From positions 1-64,000 of the forward strand of contig NZ_VWOJ01000005.1 in assembly GCF_008630495.1 (NCBI RefSeq): a stretch of 64,000 nt of DNA, given 5' to 3'. Within the stretch, counting starts at the first letter, position 1; each line of letters starts with the position of its first letter. Shown one piece after another: positions 1-8,314 of this stretch. This stretch comes from Alkalicaulis satelles. GTDB taxonomy: Bacteria > Pseudomonadota > Alphaproteobacteria > Caulobacterales > Maricaulaceae. Below the pieces are notes generated by a model that was not told where the DNA came from, made no database searches, and saw only the letters and a list, made by a program, of their open reading frames with translations. The translations under genes were made by a program, and so were the position numbers.

Positions 1-1
1 C

Positions 2-70
2 GTTCCGACCCCGGACGGCGTGCGTGAGCCGCTCAACCGGCGTGTGGAAGTCCTGATCAACCTCAACTGA
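2..70 (+). CDS. C-terminal end of an OmpA-family outer-membrane/peptidoglycan-binding protein (partial)
   Basis: Only the last 22 codons lie in the window, ending at TGA 68-70. The visible tail includes LNRRVEVLINLN, which fits the end of the OmpA C-terminal domain, where an N-x-R-R-V-E-hydrophobic strand closes the peptidoglycan-binding fold. It is followed at once by a strong hairpin, as expected for the last gene of a transcript. The start, signal peptide and any barrel domain lie outside the window, so the full architecture (OmpA porin, Pal or MotB-like) cannot be decided here. Confidence 0.6.
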   Translation, partial: VPTPDGVREPLNRRVEVLINLN

Positions 71-96
71 TCACGGATAAACCAGGACTAAAAGCG

Positions 97-124
97 CGGC
101 CCGCCGGGATGTCCCGGCGGGCCG
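97..124 (+). terminator. Rho-independent-type terminator after the OmpA-like gene
   Basis: A perfect 13-bp inverted repeat (CGGCCCGCCGGGA, 2-nt loop, then its complement) lies 26 bp after the stop of the preceding gene. It is followed by GTTTGCT, only a weak T stretch. It separates the OmpA-like gene from the next gene. Confidence 0.75.
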
Positions 125-271
125 TTTGCTGTGGGGGGTCGAGGTTTCCGGGGCGGCTAGGCCAGCGCCCGGCTTGACCGGCGCGTGCGCCCGTCGCAAG
201 ACAGGGGGCTAGCTGATCCCATTGCAATACGCCGTGCGGGCGCGTCCATCGCGCCCCGGCAGGAGCCCGCC

Positions 272-1564
272 ATGAGCAAACCTGAAACGCCCTACCGCAA
301 GCGCGCCCTGGGCGCGCGCGCCCTGAGCCCGGAAACCCTGATGATGAGCTATGGCTTTGACGCCAAGCTGTCGGAAGGGTCCATCAAGCCGCCCATCTTC
401 CAGACCTCCACCTTCGCCTTCGCCACCGCCGAGGAGGGCGCAGCCTTCTTCCGCGTCATGGGCGGGCGCGCGCAAGCGGGCGATCCGGTGGAGGCGGGCC
501 TGCTGTATTCGCGGTTCAACAACCCGAATATGGAGGTGCTTGAAGACCGGCTCACCCTGTTTGACGGGGCCGAGGATGCGCTGGTCTTCTCCTCGGGCAT
601 GGGCGCCATCTCCACCGTCATCATGGCCCACGCCCATGCCGGCGACGTGGTGCTGCAATCGACCCCGCTCTATGGCGGCACCGAGACTCTGATCCGCGCC
701 ATCCTGCCTCAGTACGGCATCCGAAGCGCCGACTTCTTCGCCGGCGCCAGCGAGGCGGAGATCAATGAGGCGGTGGACGCGGCCCTGAAGCTTGGCCGCA
801 TCGCGGTGATCTTCTGCGAAACCCCGACCAATCCCACCAATGAGGTGGTGGATCTGGCCGTGATGAAGCGTCTGGCAGACGAGATTGGCGCGCGCCAGGG
901 CCATCGCCCGCCCGTGGTGGTGGACAACACCATTCTCGGCCCCATCGGCCAGAGCCCGCTGGCTCATGGCGCGGACATTGCGGTCTATTCGCTGACCAAA
1001 TATATCGGCGGGCATTCCGACCTGATCGGCGGCGCGGCCATGGGGGCCAGCGCGCTGATGGCGCCGGTGCGCAAGCTGCGCTCAGGCATGGGCACCAATC
1101 TCGATCCCAATACCTGCTGGATGCTGGCGCGCTCGCTGGAGACGGTCTCCTTGCGCATGAAGGCGGCTTTCGAGGGCGCGCGCCGTGTGGCCGAGTATCT
1201 CAAAGGCCATCCCAAGGTGGAGAGGGTGCGCTATCTCGGCTTCCTGGAGCCCGGCTCGCGCGACCATGAGGTTCATAACCGCCAGTCCGGCGGCCATCAC
1301 GGCTCCACCTTCGCGTTTGACGTGGCCGGAGGCCAGGAGGCCGCCTTCCGCATGCTCAATGCGCTCGGCGTGCTGAAGCTGGCGGTAAGTCTTGGCGGCA
1401 CCGAAACCCTGATCTGCCATCCCGGCAGCACCACCCATGCCGGCGTGGACGAGGCCCTGCGCGAGCGTCTGGGCTTTACCGGCGGCATGGTGCGGGTCTC
1501 GGTGGGGATTGAAAACCCCGATGATCTGATCGCCGATCTCGAACAGGCGCTGGAGCAGGCCTGA
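272..1564 (+). CDS. Cystathionine gamma-synthase family PLP-dependent enzyme
   Basis: A 430-residue Cys/Met-metabolism PLP enzyme (fold type I). The family does gamma-replacement or gamma-elimination on homoserine esters, cystathionine or methionine, and the exact reaction cannot be read from sequence. Visible signs are the N-terminal YSRFNNPN segment that contacts cofactor phosphate in the neighbouring subunit, a SSGMGA turn, and YSLTKYIGGHSD with Lys243 as the likely Schiff-base lysine. ATG at 272 is preferred over an upstream in-frame codon at 185 because AGGAG sits a few bases before it and the family begins near here. It ends 25 bp before the M20 hydrolase, so it may be co-transcribed with the AST genes. 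Methionine gamma-lyase is an alternative. Confidence 0.85.
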   Translation: MSKPETPYRKRALGARALSPETLMMSYGFDAKLSEGSIKPPIFQTSTFAFATAEEGAAFFRVMGGRAQAGDPVEAGLLYSRFNNPNMEVLEDRLTLFDGAEDALVFSSGMGAISTVIMAHAHAGDVVLQSTPLYGGTETLIRAILPQYGIRSADFFAGASEAEINEAVDAALKLGRIAVIFCETPTNPTNEVVDLAVMKRLADEIGARQGHRPPVVVDNTILGPIGQSPLAHGADIAVYSLTKYIGGHSDLIGGAAMGASALMAPVRKLRSGMGTNLDPNTCWMLARSLETVSLRMKAAFEGARRVAEYLKGHPKVERVRYLGFLEPGSRDHEVHNRQSGGHHGSTFAFDVAGGQEAAFRMLNALGVLKLAVSLGGTETLICHPGSTTHAGVDEALRERLGFTGGMVRVSVGIENPDDLIADLEQALEQA

Positions 1565-1589
1565 AGCTGAAACGGACGGCACGCATATC

Positions 1590-2846
1590 ATGACATCGCT
1601 GACGCTGGACCGGGACGAAAACGCCGTCCTCGACTGGATCGAGGGCGAGGGGGACGCCATGGCGGCGCTGGTCAAGCGCTGGTCGGCGATCAATTCGGGC
1701 AGCCGCAACGCCGATGGTCTTGAAGCCATGCGCGCCGAGTTGGAAACGGCTTTCGCGCCGCTGGAGGGTGAAATCCGCGCGGTGGAGCTCAAGCCCTCCC
1801 TGACGGTGGAGGTTGATGGCGAGCTGCGCGAGGTGGCCTATACGCCCGCCTTCCGCCTGACCAAACGGCCCGATGCGCCGGTGAAGATCGTCCTGACCGG
1901 CCATCACGACACGGTGTTCCCGCCCGGCTCCGGGTTTGATGAGTGGCGCATGCTGGACGAGGACACCATCAACGGGCCGGGAACCGCCGACATGAAGGGC
2001 GGGCTGATCGTCATGCTGCACGCCCTGATGGGGCTGGAGCGCAGCCCCTGGGCCAGTGAAATCGGCTATGACTTGCTGATCAGCCCGGACGAGGAGATCG
2101 GCTCGCTGGGCTCCGGCCCGGTGCTGGCCGAGCTGGGCGCCAAGGCCCATGTGGGCATGACCTATGAACCGGCCCTTGTGGACGGCTCGCTGGCGGGCGC
2201 GCGCAAGGGCTCGGGCAATTTCTCCCTGCGCTGCCGGGGCCGCGCAGCCCATGCGGGGCGGGAGCATCATCTGGGCCGCAACGCCATCGTGGCCGCCGCC
2301 GATTTCGCCCGCCAGCTTGACGCCCTCAACGGCCAGCGCCCGGACGTGACCTTCAATGTCTCGCGCATTGACGGGGGCGGAGCGCCCAATGTGGTGCCGG
2401 AGCTGGGCATTTGCCGCTTCAATGTGCGCGTGAAGACCGAGGATGACGCGGTGTGGGCCAAGCGCGAGATCGATGCGCTGGTCCAGCGCGCCAATGCGCG
2501 CGACGGCATCACGGCCGACCTGCATGGCGGCTTCACCCGTCCGCCCAAACCAATGAGCCCGGCCAATTTGCGCATGTTCGAATGGACCCGCGCGGCCGGC
2601 GAGCCGCTGGGCCTGGACATTCGCTGGAAGGACACCGGCGGGGTGTGCGAAGGCAATAATCTGTGGGCGTCGGGCTGTCCGAATGTGGATACTCTGGGCG
2701 TGCGCGGCGCCGATATTCATTCCAGCCGCGAGATCGCCAAGCTCTCCAGCCTGCCCGAGCGCGCCCGGCTCTCGGCGGTGATGCTGATGCAGTTTGCGCG
2801 CGGGCGCTTCGACGCCGCCGAGGCGCGGGCCTTGGCCAAGGGGTAG
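1590..2846 (+). CDS. M20-family metallohydrolase, candidate N-succinylglutamate desuccinylase of the AST operon
   Basis: A 418-residue di-zinc M20 amidohydrolase. Metal and catalytic residues are visible: GHHDTVFP (His105, Asp107), GTADMKGG (bridging Asp134), SPDEEIGS (Glu168 as base, Glu169 as ligand) and DIHSSRE (His377). The dimerisation lid lies between the two halves of the catalytic domain. The family includes DapE, ArgE and CPG2. It is the first gene of a tight run with astA, astD and astB, and no astE (M14-type desuccinylase) is present. Because DapE removes N-succinyl groups with the same fold, I infer that this enzyme releases glutamate from N-succinylglutamate. Ordinary peptidase or acetyl-deacylase activity remains possible. 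Confidence 0.85.
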   Translation: MTSLTLDRDENAVLDWIEGEGDAMAALVKRWSAINSGSRNADGLEAMRAELETAFAPLEGEIRAVELKPSLTVEVDGELREVAYTPAFRLTKRPDAPVKIVLTGHHDTVFPPGSGFDEWRMLDEDTINGPGTADMKGGLIVMLHALMGLERSPWASEIGYDLLISPDEEIGSLGSGPVLAELGAKAHVGMTYEPALVDGSLAGARKGSGNFSLRCRGRAAHAGREHHLGRNAIVAAADFARQLDALNGQRPDVTFNVSRIDGGGAPNVVPELGICRFNVRVKTEDDAVWAKREIDALVQRANARDGITADLHGGFTRPPKPMSPANLRMFEWTRAAGEPLGLDIRWKDTGGVCEGNNLWASGCPNVDTLGVRGADIHSSREIAKLSSLPERARLSAVMLMQFARGRFDAAEARALAKG

Positions 2847-2866
2847 GGCGGGGACAAGGGGGTTTC

Positions 2867-3892
2867 ATGCTGGTGGTGCGCGCAGCCCGGTCGGGCGATG
2901 TGGACGGATTTCTCAAACTGGCCGGCGCCGCCGGGCCCGGCTTCACCAGCCTCGCCCTGCCCGATGACGCCCTGGCGGCCAAGCTCGCCGCGTCCGAAGC
3001 CGCCTTTGACGGGCGCCTCTCCGATCCGTGCGACTGCAGCTACCAGCTCATGCTCGAAGACACCGAGACCGGCGCGATCCTGGGCACCTCGGCGGTGAAG
3101 GCCATGGTCGGGATCAAGAAGCCGTATTTCGACTTCAAGATATTCACCTTCGCCCAGGCCTCCAAGGAAGCGAACCGGCGTTTCGACATGGACGCCATGC
3201 TGCTGGTCAATGATTTCGCCGGCTCCACCGAGGTGGGCTCGCTGTTCGTCAGCGATGAGGCGCGCGGCGCCGGGGCGGGCAGCCTGACCGCCAAGGCGCG
3301 CTACATGCTGGTGGCGTCCGCGCGCGAACGCTTCGGCAAGCGCATCCTGTCCGAATTGCGCGGCGTGGTGGACGAGAAGGGCGATTCCATCTTCTTCGAA
3401 CATGTCACGCGCCCCTTCTTCAAGATGAGCTTTGAAGAAGCCGACCGGCTCTCGGCGGCCACCGACAACCAGTTCATCCTGGACTTGATGCCGTCCCATC
3501 TCATCTATCTCGACCTGTTGCCGCGCGAGGCCCGCGCGGTGATCGGCAAGACCCATCCCCATGGGGTGAACGCCCTGCGCCTGCTGGAGGCCGAGGGCCT
3601 GCGCTATGAGCGCTATATCGATATTTTCGACGGCGGCCCGCTGGTCTCTTGCGGGACCGATGAGGTGCGCACCATCCGCGACAGCCAGCGTGTGAGCGTG
3701 GCGGACGGACCGCTCGGGGGCGGGCGCGTGCGCGCGCTGGTCTCCAACGATCGCATTGGCGATTTCCGCTGCATCTACGCCGACATCACGCCGGGCGAGG
3801 GCGCTGCGGCGCTGAGCCCCGAAGCCTGCCGCGCGCTGGATGTGACGGCGGGCGAGCCTGTACGCATCTGGACCAAGGACACTGTGTCATGA
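2867..3892 (+). CDS. astA: Arginine N-succinyltransferase
   Basis: A 341-residue enzyme of usual AstA length that transfers succinyl from succinyl-CoA to the alpha-amine of arginine, the first step of ammonia-producing AST catabolism. Recognisable features are the N-terminal LVVRAARSGDVDGF GNAT-like start, the central EVGSLFV strand followed by the ARGAGAGSLTAKARY acyl-CoA loop, and the LSELRGVVDEKGDS / FFEHVTRPFF block typical of the family. The ATG at 2867 follows a purine-rich stretch (GGGGACAAGGGGG); an upstream in-frame start at 2663 would add sequence overlapping the M20 gene. The stop overlaps astD by 4 bp, implying translational coupling. Confidence 0.93.
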   Translation: MLVVRAARSGDVDGFLKLAGAAGPGFTSLALPDDALAAKLAASEAAFDGRLSDPCDCSYQLMLEDTETGAILGTSAVKAMVGIKKPYFDFKIFTFAQASKEANRRFDMDAMLLVNDFAGSTEVGSLFVSDEARGAGAGSLTAKARYMLVASARERFGKRILSELRGVVDEKGDSIFFEHVTRPFFKMSFEEADRLSAATDNQFILDLMPSHLIYLDLLPREARAVIGKTHPHGVNALRLLEAEGLRYERYIDIFDGGPLVSCGTDEVRTIRDSQRVSVADGPLGGGRVRALVSNDRIGDFRCIYADITPGEGAAALSPEACRALDVTAGEPVRIWTKDTVS

Positions 3893-5343
3893 GCGGATCG
3901 CTCTATATCAACGCCGCCTGGCGCGAGGGCGCGGGCGCGCCCTTCACCTCCCTCAATCCGGGCAGCGGCGAGGTGGTATGGGAAGGCGCAGCCGCAGACG
4001 CCCATGATGTGCGCGCGGCGTTCGCCAGCGCCCGCGCGGCCTTCGCGGACTGGGCGCTGGCCGGGTTCGAGGCGAGGAAGGCCGTGGCCGAGCGCTTCGC
4101 TGGCCTCCTGAAAGAGCGCAGCGAGGCCATCGCCGAGCTGATCGCGCGCGAGACTGGCAAGCCGCTGTGGGAGTCGCGTACCGAAGCGGGCGCCATGACC
4201 GGCAAGATCGCCGTCTCCATCGCAGCCTATCTGGACCGCACCGGAACCACGCGCACCGCCACCGATTTCGGCGAGCAGACGCTGGAGCACAAGCCGCTGG
4301 GCGTGATGGCGGTGCTGGGGCCGTATAACTTCCCCGGCCATCTGCCCAACGGCCATATCGTCCCGGCCCTGCTGGCCGGAAATACGGCGGTGTTCAAACC
4401 GTCTGAACTGACCCCGGCCGTGGGCGCCTTCATGGCATCGCTGTGGGACGAGGCGGGCCTGCCCGCGGGCGTGCTCAATCTCGTTCAGGGCGGGCGCGAG
4501 ACCGGCGCGGCCATGCTCGATGACCGCGATCTCGACGGCGTGTTGTTCACCGGCTCCTGGGGTGTGGGCTCTTTCATCCATAAAAAATTCGCCGGGCGCA
4601 CCGGCATCCAGCTGGCGCTGGAGATGGGCGGCAATAACCCGCTGGTGGTCTGGGACGCCGCCGACGCCGAGAACGCCGCGCGGGTGGCGGTGCTGTCGGC
4701 CTATATCACGGCGGGCCAGCGCTGCTCCTGCGCGCGCCGCCTGATCGTGCCGCAAGGAGCGGCCGGTGATCAGGTGATCGAGGCCATCGCCGCCCTGATC
4801 GCCAGACTGCCCATCGGCGCCTGGGATGCGAGCCCCGAACCCTTCATGGGCTCGCTGGTCAGCGCCCATGCCGCCGATCAGGTGCTGAAAGCCCAGGACC
4901 AATTGCTGGCCTCTGGCGCGCGCGCCATCGTCAAGGCGAAGCGCGGGCAGGGCCCCGCCTTCGTCACCCCCGGCCTGATCGATGTGGACGGGATCGAGAC
5001 ACCCGACGCGGAAGTGTTCGGCCCGCTTTTGCAGGTGCGCCGCGCTGCGAGCTTCGACGCCGCTATCGCCGAGGCCAATAACACCGCCTATGGCCTGGCC
5101 GCCGGGCTGGTCAGCGATGACTCGGACCTGTGGCCGCGCTTCCGCGCGCTGGTGCGCGCGGGCATCGTGAACTTCAACCGGCCCACCCCCGGCGCGGCCT
5201 CCACCATGCCCTTCGGCGGTCCCGGCCAGTCGGGCAATCTGCGCCCCAGCGCGTATTACGCGGCCGATTATTGCGCCTACCCCGTGGCGGCCCAGGCCGC
5301 GCCGGCGCTGATGCGCCAGGCGATCAAGGGGCTGGATGCATGA
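3889..5343 (+). CDS. astD: N-succinylglutamate 5-semialdehyde dehydrogenase
   Basis: A 484-residue NAD(P)-dependent aldehyde dehydrogenase oxidising succinylglutamate semialdehyde to succinylglutamate, the fourth AST step. Landmarks are GPYNFPGHLPNGH with the AstD-type substrate loop, the FTGSWGVG nucleotide loop, LALEMGGNNP carrying the general-base Glu, and AGQRCSCARR with Cys279 as probable nucleophile. ATGA overlaps tie it to astA (4 bp) and astB (4 bp). Assignment to AstD rather than a generic ALDH rests on these loops and the operon. Confidence 0.93.
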   Translation: MSGSLYINAAWREGAGAPFTSLNPGSGEVVWEGAAADAHDVRAAFASARAAFADWALAGFEARKAVAERFAGLLKERSEAIAELIARETGKPLWESRTEAGAMTGKIAVSIAAYLDRTGTTRTATDFGEQTLEHKPLGVMAVLGPYNFPGHLPNGHIVPALLAGNTAVFKPSELTPAVGAFMASLWDEAGLPAGVLNLVQGGRETGAAMLDDRDLDGVLFTGSWGVGSFIHKKFAGRTGIQLALEMGGNNPLVVWDAADAENAARVAVLSAYITAGQRCSCARRLIVPQGAAGDQVIEAIAALIARLPIGAWDASPEPFMGSLVSAHAADQVLKAQDQLLASGARAIVKAKRGQGPAFVTPGLIDVDGIETPDAEVFGPLLQVRRAASFDAAIAEANNTAYGLAAGLVSDDSDLWPRFRALVRAGIVNFNRPTPGAASTMPFGGPGQSGNLRPSAYYAADYCAYPVAAQAAPALMRQAIKGLDA

Positions 5344-6692
5344 GCGGCGCGGTAGAAGCCAATTTCGACGGGCTGGTCGGCCCGACCCATAATTATGGCG
5401 GGCTGGCGCCGGGCAATCTGGCCAGCGCGAAAAATCGCGGCTCGGTCGCGCGCCCGCGCGACGGGGTGATCGAGGGCCTGGCCAAGGCGCGCAGCCTGGC
5501 CGATGCGGGGCTGGCTCAAGGCATTTTGCCCCCGCAGGAACGCCCGGACATCCCGGCCCTGCGCGCGCTGGGCTTTGCGGGGGCCAGCGATGGCGCGGTG
5601 TGGGAGGCGGCCTATAAGGCCGCGCCGGAACTGGCGCTGAACATGCTCTCGGCCTCGTCCATGTGGGCGGCCAATGCGGCGACCGTGTCGCCGGGCGCCG
5701 ATACGTCCGACGGACGGGTGCATTTCACCCCGGCCAATCTGGTCACCGCCCTGCACCGCTCCATCGAGCACGCCCAGACCGGGCGGGCGCTGGCGCGCAT
5801 CTTTGCTGACGAGGACCGATTTGAGGTCCATGGCGCGCTGCCCTCCCAATCCCATTTCGCTGATGAGGGCGCGGCCAATCATGTGCGCCTGTGCGCTGAT
5901 CATGGCGCGCCGGGGGTGGAGATTTTCGTCCACGGGCGCGATGCGTTCGAGGACTGGCAGGCGAAATTTCCCGCCCGCCAGACCCTGCAGGCCTGCCAGG
6001 CGGTGGCGCGCCGCCATGGGCTCGATCCGGCCCGCACCGTCCATATCCGCCAGTCGCGCAAGGCCATCGAGGCGGGCGCGTTTCATAATGATGTGGTGTG
6101 CGTGGGGACGGGGCCGGTGCTGTTCTATCACGAGCATGCGTTCGAGGACCGGGACGCGGCGCTCGCCGCCATCCGCAAGGCCGCTGACGGGCTGTTCGAG
6201 CCGGTGTTTGTGGAGGTCCCCGACGCCGAGGTTCCGCTCAGCGACGCCATCACCTCCTATCTCTTCAACTCCCAGCTCCTGATCTGGCCGGGCGAGGGGC
6301 GTCAGGTGCTGCTGGCCCCCAAGGAGACCGAAGAGACCGGCTCCACCCGCGCCTATTGTGAGCGCCTGACGGCGGGCAACGGCCCCATCGGGGCGGTGCG
6401 CTTCGCCGATGTGCGCCAGTCCATGCGCAATGGCGGCGGGCCGGCCTGCCTGCGCCTGCGGGTGGTGCTGGATGAGGCCCAGCGCGCCGCGGTCAATCCG
6501 CGCGCCTGGCTGACGCCGGAACGCCATGAGGAGCTGACCGCCTGGGCCAACGCCCATTACCGCGAGACGCTGGCGCCGGACGATCTGGGCGATCCCGCCC
6601 TGGTGGACGAGAGCCGCGCCGCGCTGGACGCGCTGACGCAGATTTTGGGGCTGGGATCGGACTTCTATCCATTCCAAAGAGCCGGGGCCTGA
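5340..6692 (+). CDS. astB: N-succinylarginine dihydrolase
   Basis: A 450-residue enzyme of the amidinotransferase/pentein fold that converts N-succinylarginine to N-succinylornithine, CO2 and two ammonia. The pentein catalytic set is visible: Glu176 in DEGAANH, His249 in AFHNDVV and Cys370 in GGGPACLRLR. The N-terminus FDGLVGPTHNYGGL is highly characteristic. ATG at 5340 overlaps the astD stop by 4 bp and fits the family length; a longer frame upstream lies wholly inside astD. Its stop abuts the convergent stop of the PagL-like gene with no visible terminator. AstC (succinylornithine transaminase) is not in the window, and a biosynthetic ArgD elsewhere may serve. Confidence 0.95.
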   Translation: MSGAVEANFDGLVGPTHNYGGLAPGNLASAKNRGSVARPRDGVIEGLAKARSLADAGLAQGILPPQERPDIPALRALGFAGASDGAVWEAAYKAAPELALNMLSASSMWAANAATVSPGADTSDGRVHFTPANLVTALHRSIEHAQTGRALARIFADEDRFEVHGALPSQSHFADEGAANHVRLCADHGAPGVEIFVHGRDAFEDWQAKFPARQTLQACQAVARRHGLDPARTVHIRQSRKAIEAGAFHNDVVCVGTGPVLFYHEHAFEDRDAALAAIRKAADGLFEPVFVEVPDAEVPLSDAITSYLFNSQLLIWPGEGRQVLLAPKETEETGSTRAYCERLTAGNGPIGAVRFADVRQSMRNGGGPACLRLRVVLDEAQRAAVNPRAWLTPERHEELTAWANAHYRETLAPDDLGDPALVDESRAALDALTQILGLGSDFYPFQRAGA

Positions 6693-7259
6693 TTACCGAC
6701 CGAAACGGTAGCCCAGCCGTACACCCACCTCGTCCAGGGCCTGGTTGCGGCCATTGCCCAGGATCTGGCCGTGGGAATAGTGCTCGTAGAACACGCCCAC
6801 GCGCCACTGGTCGGTGAGGGCGTAATCGGTCCCCAGGCGCATGTGGAACAGGGTGCGCGAGCCCAGCGCGGCGCGGGTGGAGGCCAGACGCAGGCGCTCG
6901 GGATCATCGGGCGGCAGGTGGGCGAAGTCCTTCACTCCGTCATTATACGAGATGCCGAAAGAGCCCTCGACCGAGAAACGCTCGGTCAGACCACCCTCCC
7001 AGGCCAGTCCCGCCGCGCCCAGATTGGTGAGCCCTGCGGTGTTGAACGAGCCCATCAGATAGGGCCGGGGCGAGAACGCCCAGCTGAGGAAATCGGGGCT
7101 GTCAAACAGCGCCTCGACCACGATCTGCACCCCGTCCTCGGTGCCGTTATAGACGTCATGGGCGGCCACCCCGGCGCGCAGCTCGCTGAGCTGGGCGTGG
7201 GCGGGCGCTGCGACCGCGCAGGCGATCAGGGCGCTGGACGCGAGCAGGGCAAGGCGCAT
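6693..7259 (-). CDS. Acyloxyacyl hydrolase / PagL-like lipid A 3-O-deacylase
   Basis: A 188-residue outer-membrane beta-barrel with a signal peptide (cut near APAHA-Q, residue 22). PagL enzymes remove the 3-O acyl chain of lipid A. The C-terminus contains YEHYSHG and ends LGYRFGR, with the terminal aromatic-x-x pattern of barrel proteins. His160 and Ser162 match the His-x-Ser catalytic pair; the acid would be Asp176 or Glu177, two or three residues further on than in the Pseudomonas enzyme. It lies alone between converging astB and an AT-rich gene. Family call is good, but activity is unproven. Confidence 0.75.
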   Translation of the reverse strand: MRLALLASSALIACAVAAPAHAQLSELRAGVAAHDVYNGTEDGVQIVVEALFDSPDFLSWAFSPRPYLMGSFNTAGLTNLGAAGLAWEGGLTERFSVEGSFGISYNDGVKDFAHLPPDDPERLRLASTRAALGSRTLFHMRLGTDYALTDQWRVGVFYEHYSHGQILGNGRNQALDEVGVRLGYRFGR

Positions 7260-7398
7260 GGTGAAGTCCCCCGGAAAAGAAAATCTGGCGCGAATCTAAG
7301 GTGCTTGCCGCGCGGCGCCTAGCGGGGATTTTCGGGGCGGGGCTCAGCCGCGTTCAGTGGGCTTTTTGTATTATGCGGACATCACGAATCTACAAAGA

Positions 7399-8304
7399 AT
7401 GTCATGGCGTCGCCGAACGAGGTTTTCATTGGACAAGTACCAAAAATACTGGCCTGGCATAGTGGTTGCTGGCGTTGTTGTGCTGTTCGTTATCGCGAGT
7501 TTGGTGCCTATTTATCAATTGCGTTTGGGTTCGAATTTTCAGGCAATTTTTGAGTCTGATGACATAAAGCGAAAGCTCGCCTTATGTGCAGAGGTTGAGA
7601 GCCAAATTGAAGAAGTTTCCTGCCAGATTGAGGTGTTGCGGTCGGACGGCCAACTCCAACAATCCGCTTTTCTGGCAAGAATTCAGCGCGACTCGGCAGC
7701 ATTTACTAAAGGTCTGATGTTAGCAGGGTTCGTTGGGTTGCTACTTTCTGGTGTTGGTATTTATTTGATTTTCCAGACCTTTCGTGAAACTCGGAATTTG
7801 GCTGCGGACACAAGGCGAATTGGTGAGGCGCAAGTTCGACCATATTTGCACATAAGTGACCTGTCAGTAAAAGTCACCAGAGATGGTCGATTGGTTTTTG
7901 CGTTAAAATGCAAAAATACTGGACTTTCCCCAGCATATGATGTGATTGCCTCACTTGGGTTTGATAGTTCGGAGTTGAAGCTCGGAACTTTGTATGCAGA
8001 ATTCGGCACATTGCCATCCCAAACTGAATTTACAAGAGAGATTAGGCTTAAGGATGAGCTGTTTACAGGGGAAAAGCTCGAATACGATAAAACAATAGCG
8101 GTTGATTTGGTTTTATTTTATAGGAGTATTTTTTCTTCGAAAAATGGGCTCGATGGGTATTTCTCATATCGATTGCGGGTTCTGAATAAATCGGGGAGGC
8201 TGAGAGCGGCAATTGGACACAAACCCACATTAAGTAAGGGATACATCAATAAGCGCTGTTTATTGCATTTAAAGGCCTACGAGATAGCAAAGGAAGGCGA
8301 TTAA
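7399..8304 (+). CDS. Orphan two-helix membrane protein, AT-rich
   Basis: Function unknown. Counted from a GTG at 7357, which gives 315 residues, the protein has a basic N-terminus, a membrane segment at about 33-53 (YWPGIVVAGVVVLFVIASLV), a loop of 65 residues with a coiled-coil tendency, a second helix at about 119-140, then a soluble C-terminal domain starting VRPYLHIS that looks beta-rich. TM-TM plus an R-[AP]-Y strand recurs in hypothetical proteins of proteobacterial accessory regions. The start is unclear: ATG 7399 has a poor ribosome site, while TTG 7429 is preceded by CGAGG. Base composition and codon use are clearly AT-richer than both neighbours, suggesting transfer. Confidence 0.7.
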   Translation: MSWRRRTRFSLDKYQKYWPGIVVAGVVVLFVIASLVPIYQLRLGSNFQAIFESDDIKRKLALCAEVESQIEEVSCQIEVLRSDGQLQQSAFLARIQRDSAAFTKGLMLAGFVGLLLSGVGIYLIFQTFRETRNLAADTRRIGEAQVRPYLHISDLSVKVTRDGRLVFALKCKNTGLSPAYDVIASLGFDSSELKLGTLYAEFGTLPSQTEFTREIRLKDELFTGEKLEYDKTIAVDLVLFYRSIFSSKNGLDGYFSYRLRVLNKSGRLRAAIGHKPTLSKGYINKRCLLHLKAYEIAKEGD

Positions 8305-8314
8305 TTTTGATCAT

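Noticed and set aside
125-271. Possible SAM-responsive riboswitch before the cystathionine gamma-synthase family gene
   Set aside because: The sequence lacks the conserved SAM-II pieces (GCTAAA near the ribosome site and the paired pseudoknot strand); only a vague TTGCAA was seen.
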